Part shown: in pieces, positions 33,369 to 45,321 of the stretch
How the letters are laid out: the number at the start of each line of letters is the position of its first letter
Numbering within the stretch: the first letter of the stretch is position 1
Origin: Streptomyces sp. NRRL S-337
GTDB lineage: Bacteria > Actinomycetota > Actinomycetes > Streptomycetales > Streptomycetaceae
Direction of reading: 5' to 3'
Length of the DNA: 47,934 bases
NCBI RefSeq assembly: GCF_000720175.1
Contig: NZ_JOIX01000096.1
Span: forward strand, 1-47,934
Made by a program: the position numbers and the translations under genes
The notes under the pieces: generated by a model
Databases searched by the model: none
The model's input: the letters and a program-made list of their open reading frames with translations, nothing else
What the model was told of the DNA's origin: nothing

Positions 33369-33391
33369 AGAGTAGGCGCTCGCACTGACAA
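33369..33391 (-). promoter_or_regulatory. PafBC/RecA-NDp-type DNA-damage promoter of the SMC operon
   Basis: On the minus strand TTGTCAGTG (33383-33391), exactly 8 bp, TACTCT (33369-33374). This matches every defined position of the actinobacterial RecA-independent DNA-damage promoter TTGTCRGTG-N8-TANNNT. The -10 lies 8 bases before the chosen GTG, so the message is predicted to be leaderless. Confidence 0.75.
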
Positions 33392-33511
33392 CGGACGAAA
33401 CGGCGCGGATCCGCTCACGGGTGGAACGGCCGCCGTATCCCTTGACGGACCACGGGCGGGCGGCGCTTCGGCCGGTCGGCCAGTTTACGGCGTGGGCGGC
33501 CGCGGCCGGAG

Positions 33512-33580
33512 GGCAGGTCCCTTGCCGGTCAGGTCCCCTTGCCGGTCAGGCCCCATGGCGGTCAGGTCCCCTTGCGGTCA
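33512..33580. repeat. Four tandem 15-17-bp repeats
   Basis: Units of the form GGTCAGGTCCCCTTGC at 33512-33526, 33527-33543, 33544-33559 and 33560-33575, plus a partial GGTCA that runs into the DUF2891 stop codon. Each unit has a short GGGG/CCCC-type symmetry. They lie between the SMC operon promoter and the end of the upstream operon. Confidence 0.65.
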
Positions 33581-34636
33581 CGCGCCGGAGGGTCCGTCGC
33601 CGGCCGGCGGTCCGTCCAGGGCGAGCACGGCGAAGGTGGCGATCCAGTGGTCGGCGGTGAAGTCCCCGGAGACGGTGTGCGGGAGGCCGGCGACCAGGTG
33701 GTCGCGGGCCGCGGCGGTGAGCACCGGGCGGCGCGCGTCACCGCCGGGCAGCGCGGCGGCGATCCGGCGCAGTGCGGCCGCCCGGCTCAGTGAGAGGCCG
33801 ATGAGATGGCCGATCTGGGGGTCGGCGGGGTCGGAGACGGTGGGCGGGCCGAGCAGGGCGGCCGGGGCGCGCCGGTCGAGGCCGGGCAGGAAGCGGCCCA
33901 GCCAGGCGGCGAATTCCAGGCCCGGCAGGACCCGTGCCATCGCCTCGGCCTCGCTCAGCGCCGGGGAGAGGAAGTCCTGTGCGGAGGGTTCCCAGTGGGC
34001 GGGCGCGGTGTGGTCGTCGGTGAACCAGCGGCGCAGCGTACGGGCGACCGGCCCGGCCAGTGCGGGGCGGCCGGCCGCGGCGGCGCTGTCCAGGACCAGG
34101 CCGAGCGCGAAGGCGCTGTTGGTGTGGGTGCCGTGGCGGACGGGGTAGGTGGCGCGCGGCAGCCAGGCACGCAGCAGGTCGTCGACGGTTTCGGCCGCGG
34201 TCGCCAGCGCGGCGGCCCAGCGTTCCCCCTCGGCGCCGCCGAGCGCCCGGCATTCGGCGGTGAGCGCCAGCAGCCAGGCCCAGCCGTAGGGCCGCTCGAA
34301 GGACGGGTGGGCGCGCAGGTAGGCGGCTTCCGCGGCGAGGTGGGCGGGGGTGAGGTGGGCGTCGAGGACGTCGGTCACCGCCTCGCGGGGGATGCGCCCG
34401 GGGCAGCGGCGCAGCAGCCGGACCAGCAGCCAGTGCATGTGGACCGCGGAGTGCCAGTCGTACGAGCCGTGGAAGGCCGGGTGGTGGGTGCGGGGCGGCA
34501 CCAGGTCCCCGGGCCCGGCGAGCAGGTGCATCGGGGCGTACGGGTAGGCGCGGGTCACGTTGGCCCGGGCCAGGGCGGCGAACCGCTCGGCGTGGGCGGC
34601 GAGTTCGGTGGCGTGGGCGCCGGTGGCGGTGCTCAA
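33578..34636 (-). CDS. DUF2891 family protein, 352 residues
   Basis: A soluble protein with FHGSYDWHSAVHMHWLLVRLLRR near the N-terminus and PYGWAWLLAL, HGTHTNSAFALGLVLD and HWEPSAQDFLSPALSEAEAMARVL further on. The repeated aromatic and His motifs and all-helical character suggest an (alpha/alpha)-barrel, as in some glycan-active enzymes; the DUF2891 family has no established function that I know. The TTG start overlaps the pcp stop codon (TTGA), so it is translated with pcp as the last gene of the DUF969-DUF979-pcp operon. The context points to peptide or pyroglutamate use, which is inference. Confidence 0.85.
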   Translation of the reverse strand: MSTATGAHATELAAHAERFAALARANVTRAYPYAPMHLLAGPGDLVPPRTHHPAFHGSYDWHSAVHMHWLLVRLLRRCPGRIPREAVTDVLDAHLTPAHLAAEAAYLRAHPSFERPYGWAWLLALTAECRALGGAEGERWAAALATAAETVDDLLRAWLPRATYPVRHGTHTNSAFALGLVLDSAAAAGRPALAGPVARTLRRWFTDDHTAPAHWEPSAQDFLSPALSEAEAMARVLPGLEFAAWLGRFLPGLDRRAPAALLGPPTVSDPADPQIGHLIGLSLSRAAALRRIAAALPGGDARRPVLTAAARDHLVAGLPHTVSGDFTADHWIATFAVLALDGPPAGDGPSGA

Positions 34637-35277
34637 TGGGTGGCTCCGCCGGCGATGCGGAGGTCGGTGCGGGTGCGGGCCGTGGTGGCGGCGATCTCCC
34701 GCAGCGCCCGGGCGGCCGCGTCGACCGGGAGGGAGGGCTGGGCGCGGTCGGTGACCTGCTCGGGGGCGTAGGGGACGTGCACGAATCCGCCGCGCACGCC
34801 GGCGAGTTCGGTGGCGATGAGGTGGGCGAGGCCGTAGAAGACGTGGTTGCAGACGAAGGTGCCGGCGGTGTTGGAGACCGAGGCGGGCAGGCCGGCGGCG
34901 TGTACGGCGGCCACGCAGGCCTTGATGGGGAGGGTGGAGAAGTAGGCGGCGGGGCCGCCGGGCACGACCGGTTCGTCGACGGGTTCGGCGCCCGTGGCGT
35001 CGGGGATGCGGGCGTCGTCGACGTTGAGGGCGACGCGTTCGACGGTGATGTCGGGGCGGCCGCCGGCCTGGCCGACGCAGATGACGATCTCGGGGCGGGC
35101 CTCGTCGATCGCGGCGCGCAGCACGGCCACCGACGCCCCGTAGACGCAGGGCAGTTCGACGGCGGAGGCCTCGATTCCGGGCGGCGGTTCGGCCGCGGCG
35201 GCGCGTACCGCCTGCCAGGAGGGGTTGACGGCTTCTCCGTCGAAGGGGGCGAATCCGGTCAGCAGTACCCGGGTCAT
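34633..35277 (-). CDS. pcp: Pyroglutamyl-peptidase I
   Basis: The 214-residue cysteine peptidase (C15) removes N-terminal pyroglutamate from peptides in the cytoplasm. The catalytic triad is visible: Glu80 in DITVERVALNVDDARIPD, Cys143 in SNTAGTFVCNHVFYGL and His167 in GGFVHVPY. Length is as usual. The ATG lies 83 bp after the end of the DUF979 gene on the same strand. The pyroglutamate it frees can be opened to glutamate by the oxoprolinases coded 3-9 kb to the right. Confidence 0.97.
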   Translation of the reverse strand: MTRVLLTGFAPFDGEAVNPSWQAVRAAAAEPPPGIEASAVELPCVYGASVAVLRAAIDEARPEIVICVGQAGGRPDITVERVALNVDDARIPDATGAEPVDEPVVPGGPAAYFSTLPIKACVAAVHAAGLPASVSNTAGTFVCNHVFYGLAHLIATELAGVRGGFVHVPYAPEQVTDRAQPSLPVDAAARALREIAATTARTRTDLRIAGGATH

Positions 35278-35360
35278 ACGGTCGTCCTCGGTGCGGGTGG
35301 TCGGGGGGACGGCGCGGGCACGGCGGTGGGGCGCCGTGCCGCGGCGGGGGCGGCGCCGGT

Positions 35361-36329
35361 TCAGAAGGCGAACAGGGCCATGATCACGATGTTGCAGCCG
35401 AGCAGGACGCCGGCGGTGGGCAGTTGGGCCTTGATGGGCCCGTACTGGTCCTTCAGTTCCAGCAGGGCCGCCGGGACGATGTTGAAGTTGGCGGCCATGG
35501 GCGTCACGAGGGTGCCGCAGAATCCGGCGAGCATGCCGACGGCCAGGACGGCGGCGGGGTTGCCGTGGAAGTGCCCGATGAGGACGGGCCAGCCGACGGC
35601 CGCGGTCATCACGGGGAAGGCGGCGAAGGCGTTGCCCATGACGATGGTGAAGGCGAACATGCCCACGCAGTAGAGGGCGATGGCGAGGTACAGGGAGTCC
35701 TTGGGCAGGACGGACGTGGTGAGTTTGCCGACCTGGTCGCCGACGCCGGAGACCTGGAAGATGGCGCCCAGTGTGGCCAGCATCTGCGGCAGCAGCATCG
35801 CCCAGCCCATCGCCTCCAGCATGGAGCGGCCGGCCTGGACGGGCACCGTGATCCGCTTCTCGCGGAGCATGACCATGCCGACGACGAGGGCGGCGACGGC
35901 GCCGATGCCCAGGCCCAGGATGGTTTCGCTGCCCTCCTGGAGGACCGGTTCCCCGCCTATGGTCAGGTGCTTGACGCCGATGGCGCAGGCCATGGCGACG
36001 GCCGGGATGGTGAGCGCGGGGACGAACAACTTGTTGCCGAGCCGGGCCGCGCTCGCCGTGCGCTCCTTTGGGGTGGTGGTGCGCGGGGTGCCGCGTCCGG
36101 TGAAGCCGAAGCCGGCCAGGCAGGCCATGACGAGGACGGCGACGCCGAGCGGCTCGGCGGGTGCCTGTTCGGTGACGACCCAGCTGCTGTAGACGAAGCC
36201 GGCGCCGATCAGGCCCCAGAACGCGCCGGTGCCGTACCGCTTGGGGTTGCTGCGGTCGGTGAACATCTGGGCGGCCATCACCAGGAAGCTGAGGCCGACC
36301 AGCCAGTAGAACCACTCCGCCTTGATCAC
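35361..36329 (-). CDS. DUF979 membrane protein (transporter subunit with DUF969)
   Basis: A 322-residue integral membrane protein with about nine to ten helices; GWAMLLPQMLATLGAIF and MGNAFAAFPVMTAAVGWPVLI are characteristic. DUF979 and DUF969 genes are nearly always adjacent and often lie with pcp, which suggests they form one permease for pyroglutamate or pyroglutamyl peptides; this role is not proven. The GTG start overlaps the DUF969 stop by 4 nt (GTGA), indicating coupled translation and 1:1 production. Confidence 0.93.
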   Translation of the reverse strand: MIKAEWFYWLVGLSFLVMAAQMFTDRSNPKRYGTGAFWGLIGAGFVYSSWVVTEQAPAEPLGVAVLVMACLAGFGFTGRGTPRTTTPKERTASAARLGNKLFVPALTIPAVAMACAIGVKHLTIGGEPVLQEGSETILGLGIGAVAALVVGMVMLREKRITVPVQAGRSMLEAMGWAMLLPQMLATLGAIFQVSGVGDQVGKLTTSVLPKDSLYLAIALYCVGMFAFTIVMGNAFAAFPVMTAAVGWPVLIGHFHGNPAAVLAVGMLAGFCGTLVTPMAANFNIVPAALLELKDQYGPIKAQLPTAGVLLGCNIVIMALFAF

Positions 36330-37036
36330 TGGGCTGCCTCCACTGCGGTGTCGGACGGGACGGGGGCGGTGCCGAGTTCGCGCTCCAACTGCCGGTCCAG
36401 GCGCAGCAGTCGCCAGCCGTGGACCAGGAAGGCGCACAGGGCGGTGGGGATGGCCCACAGCGCGAGGTGCAGCGGTTCGAGGTGGGTGCCGTAGGTGGTG
36501 TTGACGAATCCGGTGATCAGCAGGATGGAGCCGACGGCGAGGAAGACGTCCTCGCCGAAGAAGAGGCCGACGTTGTCCGCGCTGGCGGAGAACGCCCGGA
36601 CCTTCTCCCGGGTGCGTTCGGGCAGCCCGCCGTACTTGCGCTCGGCGGCGCCCTCGGCCATCGGGACGGCGAGGGGCCGGACGGTCTGGGCGTGCCCGAA
36701 GACGTTGGTCAGTCCGACGGCGGCGCCGATCTGCCGCAGGCCCAGGTAGAGCGCGAGGAACCGGCCGGTGGTGAGCCTTCCGAAGCGGGCGATGAGGGTG
36801 CGGGCGCGTTCCTGGAGGCCGTAGCGCTCCAGGAGGCCGATGACCGGGAGGGTGATCGCGAAGATGGTCACCGCCCGGCTGCCGGCGAAGCCCTCGCCGA
36901 AGGCGGCGAGGACCTTGCCGGGGGACAGTCCGCCCAGGAGGCCGGTGGCGATGCCGGCCACCGCGACGACCAGGAGCGGATTGCGTCTCGTGGCGAAGCC
37001 GATCACGACCACGAGCACGCCGAGGAGCACGATCAT
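36326..37036 (-). CDS. DUF969 membrane protein (transporter subunit with DUF979)
   Basis: A 236-residue membrane protein with five to six helices, starting MIVLLGVLVVVIGFATRRNPLLVV; GSRAVTIFAITLPVIGLLERYGL and the VGLTNVFGHAQTVRPLAVPMAEGA segment are conserved in the family. It is the first gene of the DUF969-DUF979-pcp-DUF2891 operon. GGAAGG precedes the ATG by 8 nt. The promoter with a GntR-type operator is 64-93 bp upstream. Confidence 0.93.
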   Translation of the reverse strand: MIVLLGVLVVVIGFATRRNPLLVVAVAGIATGLLGGLSPGKVLAAFGEGFAGSRAVTIFAITLPVIGLLERYGLQERARTLIARFGRLTTGRFLALYLGLRQIGAAVGLTNVFGHAQTVRPLAVPMAEGAAERKYGGLPERTREKVRAFSASADNVGLFFGEDVFLAVGSILLITGFVNTTYGTHLEPLHLALWAIPTALCAFLVHGWRLLRLDRQLERELGTAPVPSDTAVEAAQ

Positions 37037-37099
37037 GGATCCGCCTTCCGCGTACGGGACCGCAGGGGGTCCGGGAGAGGGGTGAAGAGATTGCAGCGG

Positions 37100-37129
37100 A
37101 GGCTAGGCGATTGTTCAACGATCCGACAA
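37100..37129 (-). promoter_or_regulatory. Promoter and GntR/FCD operator of the DUF969-pcp operon
   Basis: Minus strand: TTGTCG (37124-37129), 18-bp spacer, TAGCCT (37100-37105). The palindrome GATTGTTCAACGATC (37109-37123, plus strand) fills most of the spacer. The same arrangement and a near-identical sequence precede pxpA. Confidence 0.8.
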
Positions 37130-37161
37130 GGGGTCTGCGCGGGCGAACCTCGGACGGCGTG

Positions 37162-37905
37162 TCAGTCCCGGGCGATGTGCTGGGCGTACGCGCCCGACAG
37201 CTGGCTGCGCGAGTCCTCCAGGTAGGACAGCAGCAGCCGTTCGGCCTCGGCCGCGTCGCCGGCCTGCAGGGCTTCCACGATCTGCCGGTTCCGGGTCAGA
37301 TAGGGTGCGTGGAACCGCCGGGGATCGGCCATGACGTGGAAGACCAGCCGCAGTTCGGCCAGCACGCCGCGCATCAGCTCGTCGGTGCGCGGGCTGCCGG
37401 CCAGCGCCACGATGCCTTGGTGGAAACGGATGTTGGCGGTCGACAGGTCCTGCCACTCGCGGTCGTGGGAGGCGGCCTCACCGGCCCGCACGGCAGCCTC
37501 GATGGTGGCGATGGCCGCGGTCGTCCGGTCGTCGTAGGGCCCCTCCCCCAGGCTGCGCACCGCCGCGCACTCGACGAGCGTGCGCACCCGGTAGATGTCG
37601 TCCAGGTCCTCGACCGTCACCACCCGCACGAACACCCCGCGGTTGAGCTCGTGGACCAGCAGCCGCTCGTGCGTCAGCAGCCGGAAGGCCTCGCGCAGGG
37701 TGTTGCGGGAGACGCCCAGCGCGCCGCCGATGCTCTCCTCCGACAGCCGGGCGCCGGGCGGGAAGTAGCCCTCGGTGATCCGGTCGCGCAGGATGTCGGC
37801 GACCCGCTCCGCCGTGCTGGCGCGGCCCAGCAGGGCCCGGTCCCGCTCCAGTCCCGCGACCTCGGCGAGCCGCCGCTGGTCGTTCTTCGCCACTCCGCCG
37901 GCCAT
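37162..37905 (-). CDS. GntR-family regulator, FCD subfamily
   Basis: The 247-residue protein has a winged helix (VADILRDRITEGYFPPGARLSEESIGGALGVSRNTLREAFRLL) and an FCD helical effector domain (DIYRVRTLVECAAVRSL, NIRFHQGIVALAGSPR, YLTRNRQIVEALQAGDAAEAERLL) with the Asp/His metal-ligand pattern. FCD proteins respond to small carboxylates. It lies between two promoters with identical operators and so most probably represses both the transport/peptidase operon and pxpABC, with pyroglutamate or a related acid as inducer. The ATG at 37905 has GGGGAG at 5-nt spacing. No copy of the palindrome lies just in front of its own start. Confidence 0.92.
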   Translation of the reverse strand: MAGGVAKNDQRRLAEVAGLERDRALLGRASTAERVADILRDRITEGYFPPGARLSEESIGGALGVSRNTLREAFRLLTHERLLVHELNRGVFVRVVTVEDLDDIYRVRTLVECAAVRSLGEGPYDDRTTAAIATIEAAVRAGEAASHDREWQDLSTANIRFHQGIVALAGSPRTDELMRGVLAELRLVFHVMADPRRFHAPYLTRNRQIVEALQAGDAAEAERLLLSYLEDSRSQLSGAYAQHIARD

Positions 37906-38028
37906 CTGGCTCCCCGCTCTCGTGCCGTGCCCGGTGGCCGTCCGGGCCGTCCGGGCGTGATGTGGACGGAAGTCAATCCCAGATCCGGGGACAAGACAAC
38001 GGAACCTCGTCCGCAGCCCGCACACCCC

Positions 38029-38058
38029 TTGTCGGATCGTTCAACAATCCTCTACGTT
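38029..38058 (+). promoter_or_regulatory. Promoter and GntR/FCD operator of pxpABC
   Basis: Plus strand: TTGTCG (38029-38034), 18-bp spacer, TACGTT (38053-38058). The operator GATCGTTCAACAATC (38035-38049) starts directly after the -35. The 322-bp gap between gntR and pxpA contains this site and otherwise only GC-rich leader sequence; the leader to pxpA is ~165 nt. Confidence 0.8.
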
Positions 38059-38228
38059 GTCCCCCAACGCCGGTCGGCTCGAGTGCCCTCGGGGGAGAGT
38101 CACTACGGATACGGGCCGGCCGGTTCGCCCCCTGCCGTCCCTCCCCCGCCCGCAACCGGGCCGCCACGTCCTGCCCCGGCCCGCCCCGGCCCGCCCGGCC
38201 GGCACCGAGCACCCTGGAACGGAGCGAC

Positions 38229-39023
38229 ATGAGCGACGCGGTGGACTCCCCGGACTGTGCGGATGCTCCCGTCATCGACCTCAACGCCGACCTCGGTGAG
38301 GGCTTCGGCCGCTGGCAGCTCACCGACGACGAGGCCCTGCTGTCCGTGGTGACCAGCGCCAACGTCGCCTGCGGCTTCCACGCCGGCGACCCGGCCACGA
38401 TGCGCCGGGTCTGCGCGCTGGCCGCCGAGCGCGGGGTGGTCATCGGCGCCCAGGTCTCCTACCGCGACCTGGCCGGCTTCGGCCGCCGCGCGATGGACGT
38501 CCCGCCGGACGAGCTCGCCGACGAGATCACCTACCAGATCGGCGCCCTTGACGTCTTCGCCCGGGCCGCCGGCGCCCGGGTCGGTTACGTCAAGCCGCAC
38601 GGCGCGCTCTACAACCGCTGTGTGCACGACGCGGAGCAGGCCGGCGCGGTGATCGCCGGCATCCGCACCGCGGGCGGCGGGCTGCCGGTCCTCGGGCTGC
38701 CCGGCTCCCGTCTGCACGAGGCCGCCCGGCAGGCCGGACTGCCGGTGGTGGGCGAGGCGTTCGCCGACCGCGCCTACACCGCCGCGGGCACCCTCGTCCC
38801 GCGCCGCGAGCCGGGCGCGGTCGTCCACGACCCCGACGAGGTCGTCAAGCGCGCCCTGGGCATGGCCCGGGACCACGCGGTCACCGCGGTCGACGGCCGC
38901 CGGGTGGAGATCACCGCCCGCTCGCTGTGCCTGCACGGCGACACCCCGGGCGCCGCCGGTCTGGCCCGGCGCGTCCGGTCCGAGCTGACCGCGGCCGGGG
39001 TGCGCATCCGGAGCTTCGTATGA
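38229..39023 (+). CDS. pxpA: 5-oxoprolinase subunit A (LamB/YcsF family)
   Basis: A 264-residue LamB/YcsF protein: IDLNADLGEGFGRW, NVACGFHAGDPATM, VGYVKPHGALYN and HDPDEVVKRAL are all conserved. PxpA, PxpB and PxpC together hydrolyse 5-oxoproline (pyroglutamate) to glutamate with ATP. GGAG precedes the ATG. The stop overlaps pxpB (ATGA). It is the first gene of a three-gene operon under the GntR-type operator. Confidence 0.97.
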   Translation: MSDAVDSPDCADAPVIDLNADLGEGFGRWQLTDDEALLSVVTSANVACGFHAGDPATMRRVCALAAERGVVIGAQVSYRDLAGFGRRAMDVPPDELADEITYQIGALDVFARAAGARVGYVKPHGALYNRCVHDAEQAGAVIAGIRTAGGGLPVLGLPGSRLHEAARQAGLPVVGEAFADRAYTAAGTLVPRREPGAVVHDPDEVVKRALGMARDHAVTAVDGRRVEITARSLCLHGDTPGAAGLARRVRSELTAAGVRIRSFV

Positions 39024-39643
39024 GGCCGCTGCCGGTCGGCGAACACGGGCTGCTGATCGAGCTGGACAGTGCCGAGGAGGTCGGCGCGCTCCACGCCGAG
39101 CTGCTGCGCCGGGCCGCCGACGGCACCCTGCCACCGGTCGGAGAGATCGTGCCGGCCGCCCGCACGGTCTTCCTCGACGGCCTGGCCGACCCCCGCGGGC
39201 TGATCGCCGAGCTCGCCACCTGGCACGTCCCGCCGCGCCCCGCCGACGACCGGCCGGCCGTCGAGATCCCGGTCCGCTACGACGGCCCCGACCTCGCCGA
39301 TGTCGCCGCCCTGTGGGACACCACTCCCGAGGAGGTCGTCCGCCGGCACTCCGGCACCACCTTCCACGTCGCCTTCTGCGGCTTCGCGCCCGGCTTCGGC
39401 TATCTGACCGGGCTGCCCGAGCCGCTGCACGTACCGCGCCGGGACACCCCCCGGACCAAGGTCCCGGTCGGCTCGGTCGCGCTGGCCGGCCCGTACACCG
39501 GGGTCTATCCGCGGTCCTCCCCCGGCGGCTGGCAGCTCATCGGCACCACCGACGCCGTGCTGTGGGACCCGCGCCGGGAACCGGCCGCGCTGCTCACCCC
39601 CGGCACCCGCGTCCACTTCGTCCCGCTGGAGACCGCCCGATGA
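39020..39643 (+). CDS. pxpB: 5-oxoprolinase subunit B (KipI family)
   Basis: A 207-residue allophanate-hydrolase subunit 1/KipI-type protein with IPVRYDGPDLADVA, HSGTTFHVAFCGFAPGFGYL and the conserved GGWQLIGTTDAVLWD. It is the ATP-dependent partner of PxpC. It overlaps pxpA and pxpC by 4 nt each, so the three subunits are translationally coupled. Confidence 0.97.
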   Translation: MRPLPVGEHGLLIELDSAEEVGALHAELLRRAADGTLPPVGEIVPAARTVFLDGLADPRGLIAELATWHVPPRPADDRPAVEIPVRYDGPDLADVAALWDTTPEEVVRRHSGTTFHVAFCGFAPGFGYLTGLPEPLHVPRRDTPRTKVPVGSVALAGPYTGVYPRSSPGGWQLIGTTDAVLWDPRREPAALLTPGTRVHFVPLETAR

Positions 39644-40533
39644 CCGACCGTGCCCTCGCGGTGGTACGGGCCGGTGCGCTCACCACCGTGCAGGACCTCG
39701 GCCGTCCCGGCCACGCCCATCTCGGGGTGCCGCGGGCCGGCGCCCTGGACGGGCCCGCGCACCGCCTCGCCAACCGCCTGGTCGGCAACCCCGAAACGGC
39801 CGCCACCCTGGAGACGACGCTGACCGGCTGTGCCGTGCGGGTGCGGACGGCCACCACGGTCGCGGTCACCGGCGCGCCCTGCCCGGTGACCGTCGACGGC
39901 CGCCCCGCCCCCTGGGGCGCCCCGGTGCGCGTCCCGGCGGGCGCCGTCCTGGACGCCGGGACGCCGGTCCACGGGCTGCGCTCCCACCTCGCCTTCGCGG
40001 GCGGCATCGCCACCGAGCAGGTGCTCGGCAGCCGCGCCGCCGACCTGCTCTCCGGCCTCGGCCCCGCTCCGCTCACCGACGGCGCGGTGCTCCCGCTGGG
40101 CGACCCGTACGGCCCGCCCGCCGCCGCGGACGCCGTCCCGCACCCGGGCCCGGTGACCGAACTGTGCCTGCCGTTCCTGCCCGGCCCGCGCGACGCCTGG
40201 TTCACCGGGGCCGGGCTGCGCACCCTGACCACCGGCCGCTTCCGGGTCTCGGCGGCCAGCAACCGCATCGGGCTGCGCACCGAGGGCCCGCCGCTGGAAC
40301 GCGCCCGCACCGGCGAACTCCCCAGCGAGGGGATGCCGTTGGGCGCCCTGCAGGTCCCGCCGAACGGCCTGCCGGTGCTCTTCCTGCACGACCACCCCAC
40401 GACCGGCGGCTACCCGGTCGTCGGCGTGGTGCCCGAGCGTTTCCTGGCGCCCGCGGCACAGGCGGTGCCGGGCACCCCGGTCCGGTTCGTGCGCCTCGGC
40501 CGACGGCCCGACCGGGCGGCGCACTCCCAGTGA
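39640..40533 (+). CDS. pxpC: 5-oxoprolinase subunit C (KipA family)
   Basis: A 297-residue allophanate-hydrolase subunit 2/KipA-type protein: LTTVQDLGRPGHAHLGVPRAGALD at the start, HLAFAGGIATEQVLGSRA, SNRIGLRTEGPPL and the PVVGVVPERFL region at the end. It ends the pxpABC operon. The fused oxoprolinase gene converges on it 106 bp away. Confidence 0.97.
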   Translation: MTDRALAVVRAGALTTVQDLGRPGHAHLGVPRAGALDGPAHRLANRLVGNPETAATLETTLTGCAVRVRTATTVAVTGAPCPVTVDGRPAPWGAPVRVPAGAVLDAGTPVHGLRSHLAFAGGIATEQVLGSRAADLLSGLGPAPLTDGAVLPLGDPYGPPAAADAVPHPGPVTELCLPFLPGPRDAWFTGAGLRTLTTGRFRVSAASNRIGLRTEGPPLERARTGELPSEGMPLGALQVPPNGLPVLFLHDHPTTGGYPVVGVVPERFLAPAAQAVPGTPVRFVRLGRRPDRAAHSQ

Positions 40534-40534
40534 C

Positions 40535-40576
40535 GCCGGCGCGCACCACCGCCCGAAGTGGGCACGGTGCGCCGGC
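40535..40576. terminator. Hairpin between pxpC and the fused oxoprolinase
   Basis: GCCGGC and GCACC (40535-40547) pair with GGTGC and GCCGGC (40566-40576), leaving a 2-nt bulge and an 18-nt loop, two bases after the pxpC stop. No T-run follows. It may end one or both convergent transcripts. Confidence 0.5.
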
Positions 40577-40639
40577 CGTTCCGGCCGAACCGGCGCGTGG
40601 CCGGCCCTGGCCACCGCGGGCTCTCCGGCCGGCCGCGGG

Positions 40640-44244
<3,605 letters not shown>

Positions 44245-44248
<4 letters not shown>

Positions 44249-45321
44249 CCCGTCATTGTCGCAGCGCCCGGCGCGCACCCGGCGGCTTTCGGCCCGGGGA
44301 GGGCGGCGAGCGCGGCCCGGGTCGTCCGGTCGGCCGCGGCGTCCAGGAGGCGCCCGGTGCCCGCGAGTGAGTGCCGGTACTCCCGGGCCGCGAGGGCGAG
44401 CAGACCGGGCAGCAGGTCCGTGCAGCGGTCGACGACCCAGCGGGTGCCCTTGGTGGCCATCCACAGGGCGGAGCCGGTACGGGTCGGTGGCCGGCCGTCG
44501 AGGGTGAGCGCGGGCGGCGGGCCCACGGGCAGGCCGGCGGCGGCGAGCTGCGCGTGGAAGCCGCGGGCCAGCAGCCGGTGCCCGCGTTCGCTGGGGTGCA
44601 GCCGGTCCACGCTCCAGCAGGCGCGTTCGGTGACCCAGGGGTGCTCGGCCAGATGCAGATGCACGCCACCATGGCGGGCGACGAGCGCGTGGACGACGGT
44701 GTTGACCGCCCGCATCCGGCGCCCCAGCGGCCGGGCCAGCGGCGCGGGCAGCCCCAGCATCCGCCCCGGATCGGGCAGACAGGCCGTCAGGACCACGGTC
44801 CCGTCGCCGCTCAGCGCGCCGTACGCCCGGTCCAGTGCGGCCGCGACCCGCTCGATGGCGAAGGCGGCGCGCAGGGTGTCGTTCGCGCCGACGAGCAGCG
44901 ACGCGAACCGCGGCCGGTGCGCCCGCGCGGCGGGCAGCTGCCGCTCGGCCACGTCCGCCGCCAGCGCCCCGCTGACCGCCAGGTTCACCAGCCGCACGCT
45001 CTCCGGCCGCTCCCCCAGCGCCGCCGCCAGCAGCACCGCCCAGCCGCGCCAGCCCCCGCCCGGAAGGGGGTCGCCCAGCCCCTCGGTCAGCGAGTCCCCG
45101 AGCGCGACGAAGGGGACGGTGCCCCCGCCCGGGGCCGCACCCGGCGGCGCCAGGGACGGCCGTCCGGCCGGCGGCTGCTCCGATATCGGCCGTTCCGCCG
45201 CCGCCGCTCCCGTGGGCGACCGGTCCGCTGCCCCCGCACCCGTGGGCGGCCGTTCCGCTGCCGCCGCACCCGTAGGCAGCTGCTCGGGTATCGGCCCCGT
45301 TGTGGACCGCACCGTCACCAC
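44245..45321 (-). CDS. SGNH/GDSL-type hydrolase
   Basis: A 358-residue protein with a disordered N-terminal ~65 residues built from three 10-residue repeats, then an SGNH hydrolase domain: [10 protein letters not shown] (nucleophile Ser), the GANDTL block III and [16 protein letters not shown] with the catalytic Asp/His. There is no signal peptide. The role may be deacylation of a glycolipid or glycan made by the two upstream glycosyltransferases; this is inferred from the operon. Tandem GTG codons at 45321 and 45318 are both possible starts and overlap the glycosyltransferase stop. Confidence 0.88.
45187..45276 (-). repeat. Three 30-bp repeats coding [14 protein letters not shown] decapeptides
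   Basis: Residues 16-45 of the SGNH protein are three decapeptides ([30 protein letters not shown]), flanked by similar IPEQLP and ISEQPP segments. The DNA repeats are 30 bp and in frame. Confidence 0.75.

Noticed and set aside
26102..34636. Complete Wadjet (JetABCD) defence system with the DUF2891 protein as JetD
   Set aside because: The DUF2891 protein has no Toprim motifs and belongs to the pcp operon with its own promoter. No JetD candidate was found.
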